This document shows, piece by piece, positions 1 to 6,036 of a stretch of DNA of 8,579 nt (position 1 is the stretch's first letter; every line of letters starts with the position of its first letter). Location: the NCBI GenBank assembly GCA_030017395.1, contig JASEIZ010000081.1, positions 1 to 8,579 on the forward strand, given 5' to 3'. The translations under genes were made by a program, and so were the position numbers. The notes under the pieces are model-generated. The model was given only the letters and a program-made list of their open reading frames with translations. It made no database searches and was not told the DNA's origin. The DNA comes from Desulfobacterales bacterium (GTDB taxonomy: Bacteria; Desulfobacterota; Desulfobacteria; Desulfobacterales; ETH-SRB1).

Positions 1-348
1 ACAAAAAATGGCAGCATAAAAATACGTCACCGAATTTTTGACCCAGAGCACTTAGACAGATATTCTTGCATTACAACGATACTCGATTCCATTAAGGTAA
101 CGGGGGTAGAAGCGCAGGGGTTAAAGATTATATCGGATTGTGACGATAAGCCAATTAAGGGTTTGCGACCTTTTGATTTTTTATCCGAAAAGGGGGTGCA
201 AAAACCATGGTCAGATCACTTGATATGCAGCAGGTGTTATTGCAATCCAATGCGGTTGAGCGTATCCAGCAGGTTCAGCAGCAGCAGGCTGACGTTCAGC
301 AGAGACATTTTGAAGCTCAACTGGCTGAAGAGAAGAGGAGCCTGAGAG
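1..348 (+). CDS. 3' end of an unrecognised upstream gene (partial, true end uncertain)
   Basis: Reading from base 1 in frame 1, the frame stays open to a TGA at 346-348. The other two forward frames carry stops within the first 100 bases. The first part translates to plausible protein with alternating hydrophobic residues (for example SIKIRHRIF and TTILDSIKVTGVEAQGLKII). After about base 205 it becomes Ser/Arg/Cys-rich and less protein-like, and it overlaps the next gene by about 140 bases in another frame. The real end may therefore be near 200, with a frameshift or sequence error hiding the stop, or the gene may truly overlap. I do not recognise the family. Position suggests another flagellar or motility accessory gene, since what follows is all flagellar. 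Confidence 0.4.
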
Positions 349-506
349 AAAAAGTTAAAGACCTTGAAGAAACTGAGCAGCTTCGAATCAGAGAGGAAGA
401 GGAGCGTGGCAAGAAGGAAAAGAAACACGGAGAAAACAGCGCAAAAAAGAAAGATGAAGCTGTTTCTGATAATGAACCCGGAGGAAAGGTGGATATAAAG
501 GTATAA
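207..506 (+). CDS. Small Gln/Glu-rich coiled-coil protein of the flagellar locus
   Basis: A 99-residue protein with no signal peptide or membrane segment. Residues 7-70 are rich in Gln, Glu, Arg and Lys with heptad-like spacing (VERIQQVQQQQADVQQRHF, then LREKVKDLEETEQLRIREEEE), which predicts a long soluble coiled coil. The tail from residue 68 is very charged and probably disordered. The ATG at 207 is supported by a G-rich Shine-Dalgarno stretch (AGGGGGTG, 191-198) about 8 bases upstream. The stop lies 1 base before the next start codon, so the two genes are probably translationally coupled. I know of similar short coiled-coil proteins beside DUF2802-type genes in flagellar loci, but no function is assigned. 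A role in export or assembly is inference from location. Confidence 0.75.
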   Translation: MVRSLDMQQVLLQSNAVERIQQVQQQQADVQQRHFEAQLAEEKRSLREKVKDLEETEQLRIREEEERGKKEKKHGENSAKKKDEAVSDNEPGGKVDIKV

Positions 507-507
507 G

Positions 508-975
508 ATGACCATAGAGTTTATGTTGGGGCTTCAGATCCTTGCAGATATAGCGCTGTGCTTCGCCATTGTATTTATTATCCGGACGGCAAACAGAGAA
601 ATAAAAAAGAGACCACCGGGAATAAGCGCAAAAAATTTTTCTGAATTCAGCAAGTTGATTGAAGACTCCAGGCGTTCTACCGATCGTCTTTTTCATGCTT
701 TGAATGAAGTAAAGGAGTTCGTATATGTACTGAATGAAAAAGAGAATCAATTGAGAACCCTTATAAAAGAATCAGATGCCATATCCAAAGATCGAAAGCC
801 AGGAGATTCAGGCCGCGGGGAAAAGTATGAAGATGTTATAAAAATGGCTGGGCAAGGTCTGGCTGAAAAAAAGATAGCCGATATGTTGAATTTATCTGAA
901 GGAGAGATATGTCTTATTTTAGATATTCATCGAAAAAAGAATGAAAATTCTTCCTCCCACAATAGCCTCCCATAA
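508..975 (+). CDS. DUF2802-like membrane-anchored flagellar accessory protein
   Basis: A 155-residue protein. Residues 4-25 form one hydrophobic segment (a likely N-terminal membrane anchor), followed by basic residues (TANREIKKR), so the rest is probably cytoplasmic. Residues 43-92 look helical or coiled coil. Residues 106-143 (YEDVIKMAGQGLAEKKIADML, then NLSEGEICLILDIH) resemble the short helix-turn-helix-like end of the DUF2802 family, which is repeatedly found in flagellar operons of Deltaproteobacteria and Firmicutes. The motif looks like a DNA-binding HTH, but on a membrane-anchored protein that reading is doubtful. The ATG is 1 base after the previous stop, and its end overlaps the next gene by 35 bases, so this is a tight operon. 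The role is unknown; family assignment is by eye. Confidence 0.75.
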   Translation: MTIEFMLGLQILADIALCFAIVFIIRTANREIKKRPPGISAKNFSEFSKLIEDSRRSTDRLFHALNEVKEFVYVLNEKENQLRTLIKESDAISKDRKPGDSGRGEKYEDVIKMAGQGLAEKKIADMLNLSEGEICLILDIHRKKNENSSSHNSLP

Positions 976-2035
976 ATTAAATCACCTGTTACAAATTCAA
1001 AAGAAAGCGGAATTTTTGCCCCCTCTTTCCGTTGGCGAAGTAGTGGAAGCGGAAATCATGGAATCCCCTCGTCATGGAAAGACGCTGATTTTGCTGAAAA
1101 ACAGCAGAGTTATGGCAGATTCCGTGCTGCCGCTCAAAAAAGGCGAAAAGGTTGCGGTAAGGGTGATGCAACTGCAGCCTGGGGTTGTCCTTCGTATCGT
1201 TGCCAATGAAATATCGCAAAATTCCAGGTTAATGGATTGTTTGAGATTTTACCGTTCAAACCCCAACGCCCTTTTTGAATTTTTCATAGAAGCAATCGAC
1301 AGGTTCAGTCCTGAAAATTTAGGAGAACTTGCAGCGCATCTTGGAAAGAAAAATGTCAAGAATATGCAAAGCATATTAAAATCTCTGATATTTTCCAGGG
1401 AAAGTTTAAAAAACCCTCTCTTTTTTAGAGATTATGTTTGCAAGTTCGGCTACTTGATAGACAACGTAAAGAATACCTCCCAAAACTTGAAGGAACTCTT
1501 GATAAGGATGTCCGGCAAACTTCAGCCGTTGATCGGAACCGGAAATCTTCCAGCAGCGGAAAAGCTTGCCGGATTTATCCGCTCCTCTTTGCAAACAATT
1601 GATTCCAATCAGGCGATAAATTATTTGTTTCAGGAATATGATGGTAAATATATGTTTCAAGTTCCTCTGCTGTTTCCGGAGGATATGGGTCTGGCAAAGA
1701 TATTTGTGAAATTTGGAGATCGGTATTCAAAGGGCAAAGGCCTCGGGAATAAGCAGAATGTACTGTTTTTGCTGAACATGGATGTTCTGGGCGACATTGT
1801 TGTCCAAGCGAAAATTGAAACGAAGAAAATAAGCTGTGTGTTGAAATGTAAAGATGAAAATATATGTAATTTTGTTGGATTGTTTTTAGGGGAACTTGGA
1901 GAAAAGCTTACGGCTTTAGGGTATGACATAGATTATTTAACATGTGTGACAGATAAAGATAATTTAAAAATAAAGGCTGAATCCAGCGAGTTCCAAAACC
2001 TGTTTGCCATGGAAAATATAGATATTTTGGTATGA
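941..2035 (+). CDS. FliK-like protein with C-terminal hook-length-control-type domain
   Basis: A 364-residue protein. Residues 29-86 look like a small beta-barrel or OB-like module (VGEVVEAEIMES, then LPLKKGEKVAVRVMQL). The middle (95-225) is helical. Residues 236-335 carry a pattern typical of the FliK C-terminal domain: a strand giving LFLLNMDVLGDIVVQAKIE, then a strand and helix giving LGELGEKLTALGYDI. FliK measures hook length and switches the substrate class of the export gate by binding FlhB. The next gene encodes an FlhB C-domain-like protein, which supports a functional pair, much like ylqG-ylqH in Bacillus subtilis. The start overlaps the preceding gene by 35 bases and has only a weak A-rich ribosome site. 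The main fliK may be elsewhere, so I call it FliK-like rather than FliK. Confidence 0.7.
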   Translation: MKILPPTIASHKLNHLLQIQKKAEFLPPLSVGEVVEAEIMESPRHGKTLILLKNSRVMADSVLPLKKGEKVAVRVMQLQPGVVLRIVANEISQNSRLMDCLRFYRSNPNALFEFFIEAIDRFSPENLGELAAHLGKKNVKNMQSILKSLIFSRESLKNPLFFRDYVCKFGYLIDNVKNTSQNLKELLIRMSGKLQPLIGTGNLPAAEKLAGFIRSSLQTIDSNQAINYLFQEYDGKYMFQVPLLFPEDMGLAKIFVKFGDRYSKGKGLGNKQNVLFLLNMDVLGDIVVQAKIETKKISCVLKCKDENICNFVGLFLGELGEKLTALGYDIDYLTCVTDKDNLKIKAESSEFQNLFAMENIDILV

Positions 2036-2040
2036 AATCG

Positions 2041-2112
2041 TTCAAAGGTTCAGGGTTCAGTGGTTAGAAAACAATCAACCTTGAACGGTGAACCTTTGAA
2101 CCGTGAACGGTT
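2041..2112 (+). repeat. Inverted repeat of the GAACCGT interspersed family
   Basis: A perfect 12-base inverted repeat, TTCAAAGGTTCA (2041-2052) and TGAACCTTTGAA (2089-2100), with weaker inner pairing, forms a hairpin of about 60 bases. It is followed by a further CCGTGAACGG unit (2101-2110). The same GAACC/GGTTC words recur at 5918-6016 and 7718-7737. There is no T-run after the stem, so it does not look like an intrinsic terminator. It lies between the FliK-like gene and the FlhB-like gene and runs up to the start of the latter. Confidence 0.75.
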
Positions 2113-2123
2113 ACGGTGTTTCT

Positions 2124-2414
2124 ATGAACAAAGACAAAAAAGAGATAACCATTGCCGCTGCTCTAAAATATGACGGAAAAAGAGATCAGTCGCCGAGGGT
2201 TACTGCCAGGGGGCGGGGCGTCATTGCTGAAAAGATTATAGAATTTGCAAAAAAACATAATGTGCCGATAAGGGAAGATCCTGCTCTGGCGCAGATTCTA
2301 TACCGGCTCGATATAGACGAACAGATTCCTCCCGAGCTTTACAAGGCTGTTGCGGAAATATTGGCCTTTGTTTATTCGCTCGATGAACGGTACAGGGACA
2401 AGCTTAAGAGCTGA
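2124..2414 (+). CDS. Stand-alone FlhB cytoplasmic-domain homologue (FhlB/YlqH/EscU-C type)
   Basis: A 96-residue protein matching the C-terminal cytoplasmic domain of the export-gate protein FlhB: AAALKYDGKR, then P-x-VTARGRGVIAEKIIEFA, NVPIREDPALAQILYRLDID, and IPPELYKAVAEILAFVY. The transmembrane half of FlhB is absent. The autocleavage motif NPTH, which precedes the conserved (V/A)ALKY in FlhB, is also absent (KEIT stands there). It therefore probably does not self-cleave and may act as a partner or decoy in substrate switching with the FliK-like protein upstream. I prefer ATG 2124 because an in-frame GTG at 2103 lies inside the interspersed repeat and would add non-family residues. Neither start has a strong Shine-Dalgarno site. 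Known relatives are FhlB of enterics and YlqH of Bacillus. Confidence 0.85.
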   Translation: MNKDKKEITIAAALKYDGKRDQSPRVTARGRGVIAEKIIEFAKKHNVPIREDPALAQILYRLDIDEQIPPELYKAVAEILAFVYSLDERYRDKLKS

Positions 2415-2677
2415 TAGGCCAGAGAACAGAAAACAGGGGTCAGGCGTCAGAATGAATGTCAAATGTCAAAAAACCGTTCTGTTTGGTAAGATAATTAGTG
2501 TCGGGAAACAGGTAATTTTTTTCATAACAGGAAATTTTTTCCTGACTGCTGATTGACAGGCTTGCTTCCCACAAGCCCAGCCTTAAAAGGCGGGGAGCTT
2601 TATTTTCGCCTTACGCCTTCTGCCTTCGGCGTTCCGCCTTCCACTCTTCGACCACCGACCTCCGGCATACATCCATG
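2415..2677 (+). other. Gene-free region with hairpins and short repeats before the flgF promoter
   Basis: I see no credible gene here. It contains AGGGGTCAGGCGTCAG (2435-2450), repeated with one change at 7259-7274. It has a hairpin CAGGAAA/TTTCCTG (2528-2534 and 2538-2544), a hairpin GGCTTG/CAAGCC (2559-2564 and 2572-2577), a hairpin GCCTT/AAGGC at about 2580-2591, and a pairing AAGGCG/CGCCTT (2587-2592 and 2607-2612). Four GCCTT words follow between 2608 and 2640. None of the hairpins has a convincing T-tract, though GAGCTTTATTTT follows the third. The upstream operon may end here, since a new promoter follows. Confidence 0.6.
2559..2640 (+). repeat. Cluster of hairpins plus GCCTT-rich repeat, possible mobile-element remnant
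   Basis: Consecutive small inverted repeats (GGCTTG/CAAGCC, GCCTT/AAGGC and AAGGCG/CGCCTT) are followed by several GCCTT words. The sequence has a texture unlike the flanking genes. It resembles the subterminal hairpin ends of IS200/IS605-type elements, but there is no transposase here and I cannot compare copies, so that reading is only a guess. Confidence 0.35.
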
Positions 2678-2693
2678 TGGCATGCAAATTGCT
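2678..2693 (+). promoter_or_regulatory. Sigma-54 (RpoN) promoter for flgF and the rod/ring operon
   Basis: TGGCAT (2678-2683), five bases, then TTGCT (2689-2693). The sigma-54 consensus is TGGCAC-N5-TTGC(A/T), so only one base of the -24 box differs, and the GG and GC doublets have the correct spacing. Transcription would begin near 2704, leaving about 25 bases before the flgF ATG with the Shine-Dalgarno site in between. A flagellar NtrC-type activator (FleQ/FlgR class) would be expected to act on it; no activator site can be identified by eye. Confidence 0.8.
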
Positions 2694-2713
2694 TTGTTTT
2701 ATACGTAGCAGGA

Positions 2714-2720
2714 AAGGAGG
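2714..2720 (+). promoter_or_regulatory. Shine-Dalgarno site of flgF
   Basis: AAGGAGG lies 8 bases before the ATG at 2729. It fixes the flgF start. The in-frame ATG at 2675 would lie upstream of the sigma-54 promoter start point and has no such site. Confidence 0.9.
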
Positions 2721-2728
2721 CAGGAAGC

Positions 2729-3439
2729 ATGATTAACAGTATAGATATGCTGACAAATATGGCTGTAATGCAGATTAGCCAGCTTGATTGCATCACGCAC
2801 AATATTGCCAACGTCAACACTCCCGGTTTCAAGGCAGAGCGGTTCCGTTTTCCAAATGGAAACGAAGCAGTGGGGACAGATGCAGACACGCCCGCGCAGG
2901 GACCGGCAATAATGGTCGATTATTCCAGGGGAATTATACAGAAAACCGGCAATGTTTTGGATATGGCAATAGACGGGGATGGATTTTTTGCTGTTCAGAC
3001 AAAAGCCGGCGTTTCCTATACAAAAGACGGAAGGTTTACGCTCAATAAGGACGGAGAGCTGGTTACACAGTCCGGAGATCATGTCCTTGGCAGAGGAGAA
3101 AGAATTGCCATTGAGGGGAACAACGTCCAGATAAGCGAAGACGGCGTAATAAGTGTGGATGGCTATGAAGTTAATTCATTGAGGATTGTGAGTTTTAGCG
3201 AACCAGCTGCTCTTATTAAGCAAGGTTCAGGTTTTTTAAATCCCGATGATATTGCGGGCGTAAAAGAAGAAGAAAACTCACGTGTCCAATCCGGATACCT
3301 TGAGCTTTCCAATGTCCAGGCTATAAGAGAAATGGTCGAAATGATCAATATACAGCGCACTTTTGAATCGTACCAGAAAGCGATTCAGACTATATCGGAA
3401 CAAGATAAATTATCAACAACCCGTATTGGGAAATTGTAA
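2729..3439 (+). CDS. flgF: Flagellar proximal rod protein FlgF
   Basis: A 236-residue rod protein, slightly shorter than enteric FlgF (about 250). It is exported by the flagellar type III system, so it has no Sec signal. The N-terminal rod signature is at residues 17-39 (QLDCITHNIANVNTPGFKAERF). The central GDGFFAV and SYTKDGRFTLNKDGELVT blocks (83-113) are typical of FlgF/FlgG/FlgE. The C-terminus (188-222: SGYLELSNVQAIREMVEMI, then QRTFESYQKAIQT) is the conserved helical domain that packs with the N-terminus in the rod. It is first in the operon behind a sigma-54 promoter and is followed by flgG. Assignment as FlgF rather than FlgG rests on order, shorter length and the less FlgG-like ends. 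Confidence 0.95.
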   Translation: MINSIDMLTNMAVMQISQLDCITHNIANVNTPGFKAERFRFPNGNEAVGTDADTPAQGPAIMVDYSRGIIQKTGNVLDMAIDGDGFFAVQTKAGVSYTKDGRFTLNKDGELVTQSGDHVLGRGERIAIEGNNVQISEDGVISVDGYEVNSLRIVSFSEPAALIKQGSGFLNPDDIAGVKEEENSRVQSGYLELSNVQAIREMVEMINIQRTFESYQKAIQTISEQDKLSTTRIGKL

Positions 3440-3511
3440 TCCGGACAAGCCGGAAAAGTGAACTAAAGCTTGAAGTGTCTATTAAGTTGGTTGAAACGGA
3501 AATCAGCAATT

Positions 3512-3539
3512 ATTTTTGGGCATAACGTACCCCAAAAAT
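3512..3539 (+). other. Hairpin in the flgF-flgG gap, possible weak terminator or attenuator
   Basis: ATTTTTGGG (3512-3520) and CCCAAAAAT (3531-3539) form a 9-base perfect stem with a 10-base loop, followed by TTTTCTTG. The stem is AT-rich with only three G-C pairs, and the T-run is short. It could cause partial termination or protect mRNA ends between flgF and flgG. The 218-base gap is unusually long for these two genes. Confidence 0.4.
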
Positions 3540-3645
3540 TTTCTTGACTTTCAACGGATTAACTTATCGTGAGAATAGGATTTGCGAGCCATGCAAATTA
3601 TTTTCTGCTGGAAAAAACACGAATTTTACAACTAAGGGACCGAAA

Positions 3646-3651
3646 GGGAGG
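3646..3651 (+). promoter_or_regulatory. Shine-Dalgarno site of flgG
   Basis: GGGAGG lies 6 bases before the ATG at 3658. It picks this start over longer in-frame alternatives, such as the TTG at 3544, which would add 38 residues absent from FlgG proteins. Confidence 0.85.
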
Positions 3652-3657
3652 ATTAAC

Positions 3658-4440
3658 ATGATAAGGGCTTTATGGACGGCTGCAACCGGTATGGAAGCGC
3701 AGCAGATAAGCCAGGACGTTGTTGCGAACAACCTGGCTAATATCAATACCGTGGGATTTAAAAAAGCAAGAGCCGATTTTCAGGATCTCATGTATCAGGT
3801 ATATTCGAAATCAGGGGCCGAGACATCCGGCGGTAGTCAGTTGCCTGTAGGTATAGAGATCGGTATGGGTGTAAAACCGGTGTCTGTTCAAAAAATGTTT
3901 GGCCAGGGTGATTATATGCAGACGGACAATGCATTCGACTTTGCTATTGAAGGGGATGGCTTTTTCCAGCTTGATGATAATGGGCGTACTGTTTACACAC
4001 GAGCAGGCAATTTCAAGGTTGATAAGGATGGCTCTCTGTGTAATTCCGAAGGACTTAAATTGACACCTGCAGTGGACGTACCTATGGAAATGGTACATTT
4101 TACCGTTGATAGCGGAGGCACATGGACGGCAACCGATGGGCAAGGCAATTCCCTGGCGACCGGAAGAATAGAGCTCGCCAGGTTTAGCAACCCGGCCGGA
4201 CTTACCAGCCTGGGGAGAAATCTCTATGACAAGACAGATGCCTCTGGTGATGCTACTGCAGGAAACCCCGGAGAAGCGGGGCTCGGTACTATTTCACAGC
4301 GTTTTTTAGAAATGTCAAATGTAAATGTTATAGACGAGATGGTCAAGATGATTATGGGCCAGAGATCATACGAGATCAATTCAAAGGCAATCCAGACAGC
4401 GGATGCAATGTTGCAGATGGCTAACGGCCTCAAGAGGTAA
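3658..4440 (+). CDS. flgG: Flagellar distal rod protein FlgG
   Basis: A 260-residue protein, the same length as enteric FlgG. It starts MIRALWTAATGMEAQQ and carries the rod signature at residues 16-40 (VVANNLANINTVGFKKARADF) followed by the FlgG-specific FQDLMYQ (41-47). Blocks at 98-103 (EGDGFF) and 112-126 (VYTRAGNFKVDKDG), the RFSNPAGL and NLYDKTDASG region (175-198), and the end (219-253: MSNVNVIDEMVKMI, then GQRSYEINSKAIQTADAMLQ) are all canonical. FlgG builds the distal rod that passes through the P and L rings. Export is by the flagellar type III apparatus. It is followed by flgA after 39 bases. Confidence 0.97.
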   Translation: MIRALWTAATGMEAQQISQDVVANNLANINTVGFKKARADFQDLMYQVYSKSGAETSGGSQLPVGIEIGMGVKPVSVQKMFGQGDYMQTDNAFDFAIEGDGFFQLDDNGRTVYTRAGNFKVDKDGSLCNSEGLKLTPAVDVPMEMVHFTVDSGGTWTATDGQGNSLATGRIELARFSNPAGLTSLGRNLYDKTDASGDATAGNPGEAGLGTISQRFLEMSNVNVIDEMVKMIMGQRSYEINSKAIQTADAMLQMANGLKR

Positions 4441-4445
4441 TTTTT

Positions 4446-4474
4446 AAGGATTAAAGGGTTAAAGAATTAAGGGG
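4446..4474 (+). repeat. GGATTAA-type short repeat upstream of flgA
   Basis: Three imperfect tandem units of GGATTAA/GGGTTAA/GAATTAA fill the flgG-flgA gap. Related GGATTAGA units occur at 7236-7262 and 7600-7620. The last unit supplies the AAGGGG that serves as the flgA ribosome site (4469-4474). Confidence 0.6.
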
Positions 4475-4479
4475 TGAGG

Positions 4480-5214
4480 ATGTCAGGCAAAACACATAAG
4501 AAGGCTTTTTTGATTGTAAGTGTTATTTCTCTGTTTCTTTTTAACGTTCATCTGTTGTGTACGGCTTCCGCAGCAGCAGTGATAAGAGGGGAAACGATAA
4601 AGACGGCTGTCAGGGAATATATTGAAAAGAACATGCCATGGCAGAAAAGCGTTGTGCGGGTGGAATTCCCAGCCGGGGTGTCTGATTTGAGAATGACAGG
4701 AAAAAAAATCACTTATCGGGTTCTGAGCAAAAGCAATGAGGATTTTATAGGAGATTCTTCCTTTACCGTCAAGTGCTATGAAAACGGCACATTTCTGGAT
4801 GGAAAGACCGTCAAAGCAAGGATAGAGCTGCTGATGGATGTTGTGGTCAGCACAAAGTCTCTTTATAGAAATGTTAAGATTGAGTGCGGCGATGTCAAAT
4901 TGATAAAAAAATGGTTTAACCGCTTGCCTTCAAATATTATTTCGGACACTGATGTTGTTGTGGGCATGAAACTTCGCACCAACGTTAAACCAAACACCGA
5001 AATAACCGGGAATATGGTGAGAAGCATACCCATAGTAAAGAGGGGGAAGCCGGTAAGAATTGTTTTTGAAAACGGTTCGATGAGAATAACTACTATTGGG
5101 CTGTCAGATCAGGATGGAATGCACGGGGAATTAATAAAGGTCAGGAATATATCATCCAGAAAGACGATTTATGCCAGGGTTATGGGCAATTCTCTGGTGA
5201 AGGTGGAGTTTTAG
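4480..5214 (+). CDS. flgA: Flagellar P-ring assembly chaperone FlgA
   Basis: A 244-residue periplasmic protein. Residues 1-32 form a Sec signal peptide (KTHKK, then a hydrophobic run to residue 27, cleavage probably after ASA). The middle is a beta-rich N-terminal domain. Residues 124-185 fit the SAF domain (LYRNVKIECGDVKLIKKW, then VVVGMKLRTNVKPNTEIT, MVRSIPIVKRG). The C-terminus (187-243) has the usual VRIVFENGSMRITTIGLS pattern and ends in GNSLVKVEF. FlgA binds FlgI in the periplasm and helps P-ring assembly around the rod. I chose ATG 4480, with AAGGGG 5 bases upstream, over GTG 4474. The stop is 2 bases before flgH, so the two genes are translationally coupled. Confidence 0.93.
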   Translation: MSGKTHKKAFLIVSVISLFLFNVHLLCTASAAAVIRGETIKTAVREYIEKNMPWQKSVVRVEFPAGVSDLRMTGKKITYRVLSKSNEDFIGDSSFTVKCYENGTFLDGKTVKARIELLMDVVVSTKSLYRNVKIECGDVKLIKKWFNRLPSNIISDTDVVVGMKLRTNVKPNTEITGNMVRSIPIVKRGKPVRIVFENGSMRITTIGLSDQDGMHGELIKVRNISSRKTIYARVMGNSLVKVEF

Positions 5215-5216
5215 TC

Positions 5217-5918
5217 ATGAAATGGAGATCATATAATTTTATAGTCTTGATAAGCATCCTTTTTTTGTTCGTTGTTGCCGGATGTTCTTCAAATATTAAT
5301 ATGGTAAAAAAAGATGAACCTGTTCCTGTTCCAGAGGAGAAAACACCGCTTCCCCACACAGGATCTATCTGGCCCGGCGACAATGCGAAAAATTCGCTTT
5401 TTACAGATAATAAAGCAAGGCATGTCGATGATATTATTACAATAGTTATAGACGAGTCTTCCTCGGGCAGCAATTCCGCCGATACAACTACCAGCAGGGA
5501 TACGAGTACGACTGCCGGGATAACGAGCCTTTTAGGAGGGGTGAAAAAGGTGATGGAACAGAACACAAGGCTTGGTTCGTCAATCGGGTTGGGAGGTACG
5601 TCTTCCAATTCTCTTAAGGGTAAGGGCGAAACGACCCGTGATGGTCAGTTAGAGGCAAAAATAACAGCTAAAGTTGTCAAGGTGCTTTCCAATGGCAATC
5701 TTGCCATAGAGGGGAAACGGGGATTGGCTATAAATGCCGAGGATCAGTATATTATTATTTCCGGCATTATCAGACCCGAGGATATTACCTCGGACAATGT
5801 AATATCATCACAGTACATTGCCGATGCAAAGATTATTTATACAGGCAATGGCGTAATTAATGACAAAATGAGACCGGGCTGGCTGACGCGCATTGTGGAT
5901 TGGGCATGGCCGTTTTAG
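5217..5918 (+). CDS. flgH: Flagellar L-ring lipoprotein FlgH
   Basis: A 233-residue lipoprotein (enteric FlgH is about the same length). Residues 1-22 form a lipoprotein signal with lipobox VAGC, making Cys23 the lipidated residue. Residues 58-79 (KNSLFTDNKARHVDDIITIVID), the Ser/Thr-rich stretch 81-100, and 135-170 (GKGETTRDGQLEAKITAKVV, then SNGNLAIEGKR) are the FlgH hallmarks. The end, IADAKIIYTGNGVINDKMRP then GWLTRIVDWAWPF, is almost diagnostic. FlgH forms the outer-membrane ring around the distal rod, so its presence shows a diderm cell. The ribosome site is probably GGTGGAG inside the end of flgA. Confidence 0.97.
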   Translation: MKWRSYNFIVLISILFLFVVAGCSSNINMVKKDEPVPVPEEKTPLPHTGSIWPGDNAKNSLFTDNKARHVDDIITIVIDESSSGSNSADTTTSRDTSTTAGITSLLGGVKKVMEQNTRLGSSIGLGGTSSNSLKGKGETTRDGQLEAKITAKVVKVLSNGNLAIEGKRGLAINAEDQYIIISGIIRPEDITSDNVISSQYIADAKIIYTGNGVINDKMRPGWLTRIVDWAWPF

Positions 5919-6016
5919 TTCACGGTTCACAGTTTACAGTTCACGGTTAAAATGCTTCAGTCGTTGCATAGTTCATTAAGACGACTGTGAACCGTGAACC
6001 GACAACTGTGAACGGT
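5918..6016 (+). repeat. Large inverted repeat of the GAACCGT family between flgH and flgI
   Basis: GTTCACGGTTCACAG (5918-5932) is the exact reverse complement of CTGTGAACCGTGAAC (5985-5999). A second pair, GTTCACAGTT (5925-5934) and AACTGTGAAC (6004-6013), gives an alternative register. An inner CAGTCGT/ACGACTG pair (5958-5964 and 5981-5987) can also form. The left arm begins on the last base of the flgH stop codon. It is the longest copy of the family also seen at 2041-2112 and 7718-7737. Confidence 0.85.
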
Positions 6017-6036
6017 TATATTGAGAGGATGATTTT

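Noticed and set aside
2041..2112. Intrinsic terminator after the FliK-like gene
   Set aside because: The stem is long, but there is no T-tract and the next gene of the same pair follows at once. It matches an interspersed repeat instead.
2103..2123. GTG start for the FlhB-like gene
   Set aside because: It sits in the interspersed repeat and adds residues not in the family; ATG 2124 is preferred.
2264..2271. Perfect sigma-28 -10 box GCCGATAA
   Set aside because: It lies inside the FlhB-like coding region and there is no TAAAGTTT-like box at the needed distance (2245-2252).
2350..2556. Open frame overlapping the end of the FlhB-like gene
   Set aside because: It starts inside a conserved gene in another frame, covers repeat-rich spacer DNA, and its product has no protein-like pattern.
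2675..2728. N-terminal extension of FlgF from ATG 2675
   Set aside because: It overlaps the sigma-54 promoter, has no ribosome site, and would add 18 residues foreign to FlgF. ATG 2729 has AAGGAGG at ideal spacing.
3544..3657. N-terminal extension of FlgG from TTG 3544
   Set aside because: It would add 38 residues before the conserved MIRALWTAATGMEAQQ start, which has its own GGGAGG site.
5180..5608. 142-codon open frame on the minus strand
   Set aside because: It is antisense to flgH, which is clearly coding; composition reflects the Ser/Thr-rich FlgH frame read backwards.
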